This document shows, piece by piece, positions 56,808-64,000 of a stretch of DNA of 64,000 nt. Source of the DNA: Vicia villosa (lineage: Eukaryota; Streptophyta; Magnoliopsida; Fabales; Fabaceae); the NCBI RefSeq assembly GCF_029867415.1, contig NW_026705217.1:434001-498000 (forward strand), in the 5' to 3' direction. Every line of letters starts with the position of its first letter. The first letter of the stretch is position 1. Both the position numbers and the translations under genes were made by a program. The notes beneath the pieces were generated by a model that saw only the letters and a list, made by a program, of their open reading frames with translations, searched no databases and had not been told where the DNA came from.

Positions 56808-56968
56808 CTCTTGTTCATGTTGACATTAGCTTTCTTGCAACAAATGTTAGCGAATCTTCTCCCAATACCTTTGGTTGAGGTAAGAGCAAACATGATCTTC
56901 TGCTTTCCATCAACGTTGGTGTTCAACACAGGAAGAATGTGTTGGAACTTTTCGTTTGCGACCAATGA
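56808..56968 (-). pseudogene. RPS18: RPS18 fragment, unit 2
   Basis: Same exon as at 54322-54482, with Asn instead of His near the donor site (NMNKR), the residue expected for S18. Confidence 0.85.
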
Positions 56969-57420
56969 CTACAAATTTCCACAAATCAAAACAAAGGTTA
57001 AAATACAAATCGAAATCGAAATCAAGTATAAGAAAATTCTATTACATGTGAGAAATCAGGAAAGAAAAATGAAATTGGACTTTACTGATCCGAACAGGGC
57101 TATGAAGATGGAAGAAACGGATGTGAGAGACGAGTTGAATGGAGAGAGGGAGAAGAGAGAAAATGGAGAGAAGTGAGAAGTGTAAGGTTGTGCAGCTAGG
57201 GTTTTGAGAAAGGAAGGATTAGACGAGAATGAGAGAGAAGTGAGAATGAAGGAATTTGATTAAACTGACGAATGAGAACACAACACTTGGCATAGAGTAT
57301 TATTTATTTTGTTAATTACGTGAATAACCTTTACTAAGGGCAAACATTTTATTTTGAAAGGGCAAAATGGACAGTTTGGTCAATACTTTAGTATTGGGTA
57401 GATAGTAGCATACTATCTAC

Positions 57421-57577
57421 GATGAATCCTTGTAGCATACTTCGTATACCTGAGGAACAAAGACTACAAGCTTTCGCGTCTCTTCATTGAATTTGTAGTT
57501 TGTTGCATCACGAGGAAAGATTCCTATTGGTAGACCGTACTCCTTGAGCAACTCGGGTAATGGCTTCTGCATCTTTC
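57421..57577 (-). pseudogene. DUF538 exon fragment, unit 2
   Basis: Same truncated exon as unit 1, abutting the inverted repeat at 57398-57420. Confidence 0.85.
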
Positions 57578-59294
57578 CTGTTAACTGATATAATCAAGTT
57601 TCTTCAATATAGAAATCTATCTTTTGATGCTTTACAAATACTATTATTGCTATGTCAAATAGAACTATATGATTTCAAATCATGTGACAAAGGTGCAATT
57701 GTACAGATTTCAATAACAATCATAATTGTTATATCAAGTAGGGGCTTCATAATATTCACAATTATTTCTTGAGGAAAACCTTTTTTGTTTTGTTTTAACT
57801 TTTCGGCCCTCGGGAGAGAAAAGAGGCCCTAGTAATCTGAAGTTTAGCCGAGAAGTAAGTAAAATATGACCAATGATTATTTCAGCCAACAAAAGCCTGT
57901 ATTATAGACAATTCATGAAGTACAGGAATACAGCATAACCATTAGCGGCAAAAGGTTATAGAAAATTTATGATAACAAAACTATAGAAGGAGGAAAAGCA
58001 GCAAATTGCCTATTCCACGGTTCTAAATTGAACAACCTGTTTCACTTCTTCATTTTCATTTCAGAAGGCAAAATTAGGGGTAAACTCCAAATCTGCCAAC
58101 AAATCAAAACCATAGCTAAAATCAAAATATGGTCCATATTAGAAGGCAAAGAATGAGCAACAAAAGCAGGGATCTCATCCATAAATATGCAGCAAGGTAA
58201 CATAGTGCTTACCAGAGCATAATAAATAGAGGAGTTTCGACAAATACCAGGTGCAGGAGATGAAAAATCAAAACTTGTAGTATCTTAGTTTGTCCAATTG
58301 CACCATTCAAACATCCGAGAAGAAATGTTGTGATAACCACCATCCAAAAACTCGTACTAATGCCAAATAGTATGTTGAAAATGACACTAAAATCAAGTTA
58401 ACATTAGTGATTTTCAACACATTCATATGCTATAGAATCAAAATAAGCAGAATCAAAATAAGCACATTCATGATCTTGCCAAAACATGAATTTGTTCATG
58501 AAGAAAAGTCAATTCAAAAGTACATTTCACATAAACACATATATTGTCAAATGATATAGCAATACAGGAAATGAAACGTTGAAGAAACCGATAAGGGAAA
58601 AAAACCTTGGATATTAGTGGAGGCTCTTTGGCAATCTCCCTTCATACTTTTTCTTACAACATCTTCCTGCAGGAATAGATTTGTAGCATACTAACATAAT
58701 GTGAGATTTAATAAGAATAACCATATATGGGGCAAGAAACCCTTTATAATGCCTCCCCAAAGCGATGAGTGATTTCAGTAATATCTAAGCTTACAAAAAC
58801 CTAGTACAACGGATTTTTCACCAAGAAATGAAAATAATAATATCTTGAACTGATGCAAAAACTTACTACTTCCAATCTGAAAATTTCCTTTAGATGTAAC
58901 ATAAATAGTAGGCCTGCATCAAGGATCATTTAACTTCATCAGAGCCAACAAAATCAACAAAAAAAAAAACGAAAAAATAGAACCAACAAAGTTTTCTATT
59001 GAATCTTTTTCTCACCAAAAAGAAACATGGTAGCTATGAATCCACCTTTTTTTCTCTTCTATGAATCCACCAAAAAGAAACTTGTTTACTTGCTTCTTTC
59101 TTTTGAAATCAAAACCCCTAAAAATCACCAGAAATGAGAAGCAAACAAAAAATTAAATCAATACACCGTAGTGAAAAGAAACATGTTGACATCTGAAATC
59201 ACATCTAAACTCTAAAATAAAAAACAAACCCTAAACCCTGGAAAAAAACAAATCACATCTAACTACAAAAAACAAAACTTTAATGAAATTGAAC

Positions 59295-59455
59295 CTCTTG
59301 TTCATGTTGACATTAGCTTTCTTGCAACAAATGTTAGCGAATCTTCTCCCAATACCTTTGGTTGAGGTAAGAGCAAACATGATCTTCTGCTTTCCATCAA
59401 CGTTGGTGTTCAACACAGGAAGAATGTGTTGGAACTTTTCGTTTGCGACCAATGA
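59295..59455 (-). pseudogene. RPS18: RPS18 fragment, unit 3
   Basis: Same exon, Asn variant as in unit 2. This unit is one base longer because of an A-tract near 58960. Confidence 0.85.
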
Positions 59456-59907
59456 CTACAAATTTCCACAAATCAAAACAAAGGTTAAAATACAAATCGA
59501 AATCGAAATCAAGTATAAGAAAATTCTATTACATGTGAGAAATCAGGAAAGAAAAATGAAATTGGACTTTACTGATCCGAACAGGGCTATGAAGATGGAA
59601 GAAACGGATGTGAGAGACGAGTTGAATGGAGAGAGGGAGAAGAGAGAAAATGGAGAGAAGTGAGAAGTGTAAGGTTGTGCAGCTAGGGTTTTGAGAAAGG
59701 AAGGATTAGACGAGAATGAGAGAGAAGTGAGAATGAAGGAATTTGATTAAACTGACGAATGAGAACACAACACTTGGCATAGAGTATTATTTATTTTGTT
59801 AATTACGTGAATAACCTTTACTAAGGGCAAACATTTTATTTTGAAAGGGCAAAATGGACAGTTTGGTCAATACTTTAGTATTGGGTAGATAGTAGCATAC
59901 TATCTAC

Positions 59908-60064
59908 GATGAATCCTTGTAGCATACTTCGTATACCTGAGGAACAAAGACTACAAGCTTTCGCGTCTCTTCATTGAATTTGTAGTTTGTTGCATCACGA
60001 GGAAAGATTCCTATTGGTAGACCGTACTCCTTGAGCAACTCGGGTAATGGCTTCTGCATCTTTC
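59908..60064 (-). pseudogene. DUF538 exon fragment, unit 3
   Basis: Same truncated exon as unit 1, abutting the inverted repeat that ends segment A. Confidence 0.85.
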
Positions 60065-61780
60065 CTGTTAACTGATATAATCAAGTTTCTTCAATATAGA
60101 AATCTATCTTTTGATGCTTTACAAATACTATTATTGCTATGTCAAATAGAACTATATGATTTCAAATCATGTGACAAAGGTGCAATTGTACAGATTTCAA
60201 TAACAATCATAATTGTTATATCAAGTAGGGGCTTCATAATATTCACAATTATTTCTTGAGGAAAACCTTTTTTGTTTTGTTTTAACTTTTCGGCCCTCGG
60301 GAGAGAAAAGAGGCCCTAGTAATCTGAAGTTTAGCCGAGAAGTAAGTAAAATATGACCAATGATTATTTCAGCCAACAAAAGCCTGTATTATAGACAATT
60401 CATGAAGTACAGGAATACAGCATAACCATTAGCGGCAAAAGGTTATAGAAAATTTATGATAACAAAACTATAGAAGGAGGAAAAGCAGCAAATTGCCTAT
60501 TCCACGGTTCTAAATTGAACAACCTGTTTCACTTCTTCATTTTCATTTCAGAAGGCAAAATTAGGGGTAAACTCCAAATCTGCCAACAAATCAAAACCAT
60601 AGCTAAAATCAAAATATGGTCCATATTAGAAGGCAAAGAATGAGCAACAAAAGCAGGGATCTCATCCATAAATATGCAGCAAGGTAACATAGTGCTTACC
60701 AGAGCATAATAAATAGAGGAGTTTCGACAAATACCAGGTGCAGGAGATGAAAAATCAAAACTTGTAGTATCTTAGTTTGTCCAATTGCACCATTCAAACA
60801 TCCGAGAAGAAATGTTGTGATAACCACCATCCAAAAACTCGTACTAATGCCAAATAGTATGTTGAAAATGACACTAAAATCAAGTTAACATTAGTGATTT
60901 TCAACACATTCATATGCTATAGAATCAAAATAAGCAGAATCAAAATAAGCACATTCATGATCTTGCCAAAACATGAATTTGTTCATGAAGAAAAGTCAAT
61001 TCAAAAGTACATTTCACATAAACACATATATTGTCAAATGATATAGCAATACAGGAAATGAAACGTTGAAGAAACCGATAAGGGAAAAAAACCTTGGATA
61101 TTAGTGGAGGCTCTTTGGCAATCTCCCTTCATACTTTTTCTTACAACATCTTCCTGCAGGAATAGATTTGTAGCATACTAACATAATGTGAGATTTAATA
61201 AGAATAACCATATATGGGGCAAGAAACCCTTTATAATGCCTCCCCAAAGCGATGAGTGATTTCAGTAATATCTAAGCTTACAAAAACCTAGTACAACGGA
61301 TTTTTCACCAAGAAATGAAAATAATAATATCTTGAACTGATGCAAAAACTTACTACTTCCAATCTGAAAATTTCCTTTAGATGTAACATAAATAGTAGGC
61401 CTGCATCAAGGATCATTTAACTTCATCAGAGCCAACAAAATCAACAAAAAAAAAACGAAAAAATAGAACCAACAAAGTTTTCTATTGAATCTTTTTCTCA
61501 CCAAAAAGAAACATGGTAGCTATGAATCCACCTTTTTTTCTCTTCTATGAATCCACCAAAAAGAAACTTGTTTACTTGCTTCTTTCTTTTGAAATCAAAA
61601 CCCCTAAAAATCACCAGAAATGAGAAGCAAACAAAAAATTAAATCAATACACCGTAGTGAAAAGAAACATGTTGACATCTGAAATCACATCTAAACTCTA
61701 AAATAAAAAACAAACCCTAAACCCTGGAAAAAAACAAATCACATCTAACTACAAAAAACAAAACTTTAATGAAATTGAAC

Positions 61781-61941
61781 CTCTTGTGCATGTTGACATT
61801 AGCTTTCTTGCAACAAATGTTAGCGAATCTTCTCCCAATACCTTTGGTTGAGGTAAGAGCAAACATGATCTTCTGCTTTCCATCAACGTTGGTGTTCAAC
61901 ACAGGAAGAATGTGTTGGAACTTTTCGTTTGCGACCAATGA
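61781..61941 (-). pseudogene. RPS18: RPS18 fragment, unit 4
   Basis: Same exon, His variant as in unit 1. Confidence 0.85.
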
Positions 61942-62393
61942 CTACAAATTTCCACAAATCAAAACAAAGGTTAAAATACAAATCGAAATCGAAATCAAGT
62001 ATAAGAAAATTCTATTACATGTGAGAAATCAGGAAAGAAAAATGAAATTGGACTTTACTGATCCGAACAGGGCTATGAAGATGGAAGAAACGGATGTGAG
62101 AGACGAGTTGAATGGAGAGAGGGAGAAGAGAGAAAATGGAGAGAAGTGAGAAGTGTAAGGTTGTGCAGCTAGGGTTTTGAGAAAGGAAGGATTAGACGAG
62201 AATGAGAGAGAAGTGAGAATGAAGGAATTTGATTAAACTGACGAATGAGAACACAACACTTGGCATAGAGTATTATTTATTTTGTTAATTACGTGAATAA
62301 CCTTTACTAAGGGCAAACATTTTATTTTGAAAGGGCAAAATGGACAGTTTGGTCAATACTTTAGTATTGGGTAGATAGTAGCATACTATCTAC

Positions 62394-62550
62394 GATGAAT
62401 CCTTGTAGCATACTTCGTATACCTGAGGAACAAAGACTACAAGCTTTCGCGTCTCTTCATTGAATTTGTAGTTTGTTGCATCACGAGGAAAGATTCCTAT
62501 TGGTAGACCGTACTCCTTGAGCAACTCGGGTAATGGCTTCTGCATCTTTC
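62394..62550 (-). pseudogene. DUF538 exon fragment, unit 4
   Basis: Same truncated exon as unit 1. The following partial unit (63403-64000) ends before its RPS18 exon. Confidence 0.85.
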
Positions 62551-64000
62551 CTGTTAACTGATATAATCAAGTTTCTTCAATATAGAAATCTATCTTTTGA
62601 TGCTTTACAAATACTATTATTGCTATGTCAAATAGAACTATATGATTTCAAATCATGTGACAAAGGTGCAATTGTACAGATTTCAATAACAATCATAATT
62701 GTTATATCAAGTAGGGGCTTCATAATATTCACAATTATTTCTTGAGGAAAACCTTTTTTGTTTTGTTTTAACTTTTCGGCCCTCGGGAGAGAAAAGAGGC
62801 CCTAGTAATCTGAAGTTTAGCCGAGAAGTAAGTAAAATATGACCAATGATTATTTCAGCCAACAAAAGCCTGTATTATAGACAATTCATGAAGTACAGGA
62901 ATACAGCATAACCATTAGCGGCAAAAGGTTATAGAAAATTTATGATAACAAAACTATAGAAGGAGGAAAAGCAGCAAATTGCCTATTCCACGGTTCTAAA
63001 TTGAACAACCTGTTTCACTTCTTCATTTTCATTTCAGAAGGCAAAATTAGGGGTAAACTCCAAATCTGCCAACAAATCAAAACCATAGCTAAAATCAAAA
63101 TATGGTCCATATTAGAAGGCAAAGAATGAGCAACAAAAGCAGGGATCTCATCCATAAATATGCAGCAAGGTAACATAGTGCTTACCAGAGCATAATAAAT
63201 AGAGGAGTTTCGACAAATACCAGGTGCAGGAGATGAAAAATCAAAACTTGTAGTATCTTAGTTTGTCCAATTGCACCATTCAAACATCCGAGAAGAAATG
63301 TTGTGATAACCACCATCCAAAAACTCGTACTAATGCCAAATAGTATGTTGAAAATGACACTAAAATCAAGTTAACATTAGTGATTTTCAACACATTCATA
63401 TGCTATAGAATCAAAATAAGCAGAATCAAAATAAGCACATTCATGATCTTGCCAAAACATGAATTTGTTCATGAAGAAAAGTCAATTCAAAAGTACATTT
63501 CACATAAACACATATATTGTCAAATGATATAGCAATACAGGAAATGAAACGTTGAAGAAACCGATAAGGGAAAAAAACCTTGGATATTAGTGGAGGCTCT
63601 TTGGCAATCTCCCTTCATACTTTTTCTTACAACATCTTCCTGCAGGAATAGATTTGTAGCATACTAACATAATGTGAGATTTAATAAGAATAACCATATA
63701 TGGGGCAAGAAACCCTTTATAATGCCTCCCCAAAGCGATGAGTGATTTCAGTAATATCTAAGCTTACAAAAACCTAGTACAACGGATTTTTCACCAAGAA
63801 ATGAAAATAATAATATCTTGAACTGATGCAAAAACTTACTACTTCCAATCTGAAAATTTCCTTTAGATGTAACATAAATAGTAGGCCTGCATCAAGGATC
63901 ATTTAACTTCATCAGAGCCAACAAAATCAACAAAAAAAAAACGAAAAAATAGAACCAACAAAGTTTTCTATTGAATCTTTTTCTCACCAAAAAGAAACAT

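Larger units (their letters stand above)
53458..64000. repeat. Tandem array of a 2486-bp chimeric unit (four full copies plus partial fifth)
   Basis: Unit starts at 53458, 55944, 58430, 60917 and 63403 give periods of 2486, 2486, 2487 and 2486 bp. Copies differ by only a handful of substitutions. Each unit consists of segment A (about 1477 bp, with an RPS18 fragment) and segment B (about 1009 bp, with a DUF538 exon fragment). They join abruptly at 54934/54935, directly after a 23-bp inverted repeat. The array continues beyond the window. The first B segment (4181) is joined to the complete DUF538 exon end, suggesting the array grew from this locus. Confidence 0.95.

Overview
This window is a repeat-dominated plant nuclear segment, most likely from a large-genome legume such as the Pisum/Vicia/Lathyrus group. 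The main reasons are three Ogre-type (Ty3/gypsy, Tat lineage) derivatives with very long LTRs, the Ogre primer-binding site TGGCGACTCTGCTGGGGA used twice, a SIRE-type copia derivative and a Mutator-type MITE. The species is inference. No complete host gene is visible. The only host-gene material is the last exon of a DUF538-family gene (3967-4337, minus) and pieces of that gene and of a cytosolic RPS18 gene caught in a tandem array.

Layout. 1-2838: 3' end of an Ogre-like element (hairpin-rich minisatellites, polypurine tract, truncated LTR). 2839-3966: AT-rich DNA with a 182-bp MITE. 3967-5183: DUF538 exon and the first, incomplete copy of a 2.49-kb tandem repeat. 5184-33363: a Tat-lineage retrotransposon (LTRs 597/599 bp, TSD ACATT) split inside gag by a 17.35-kb non-autonomous Ogre derivative, 'LARD1' (7315-24665, LTRs about 5.54 kb, TSD GCAGG). 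33380-53457: a second non-autonomous Ogre derivative, 'LARD2' (TSD CTATA), whose 5' LTR is split by a SIRE-like copia derivative (36079-43872, LTRs 1541 bp, TSD CCCCC). 53458-64000: the tandem array resumes, with four complete and nearly identical units and a partial fifth running off the window.

The Tat element has a continuous gag-pol frame apart from four nonsense codons. On its antisense strand, between pol and the 3' LTR, there is what looks like a three-exon gene (32449-29899) with a TATA box, GT-AG introns and phase-matched exons encoding about 663 aa. The SIRE derivative has lost most of pol but keeps gag and a second long ORF. A module of paired 12-bp palindromes lies both in its LTR and just upstream of that second ORF.

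The strongest unexplained signal is a common architecture in all three Ogre-like elements: tandem arrays of short hairpins whose stems change by compensatory substitution while the loops stay nearly constant. They occur at 95-245, 300-1040, 11926-12180 (and its 3' LTR copy), 16396-16715, 17264-17403, 18083-19015, 44985-45795, 49070-49640 and 49640-49890. LTR divergence judged by eye (Tat about 0.7%, LARD2 about 0.5%, LARD1 about 0.3%, SIRE derivative about 0.3%) agrees with the nesting order and implies that all four insertions are recent.
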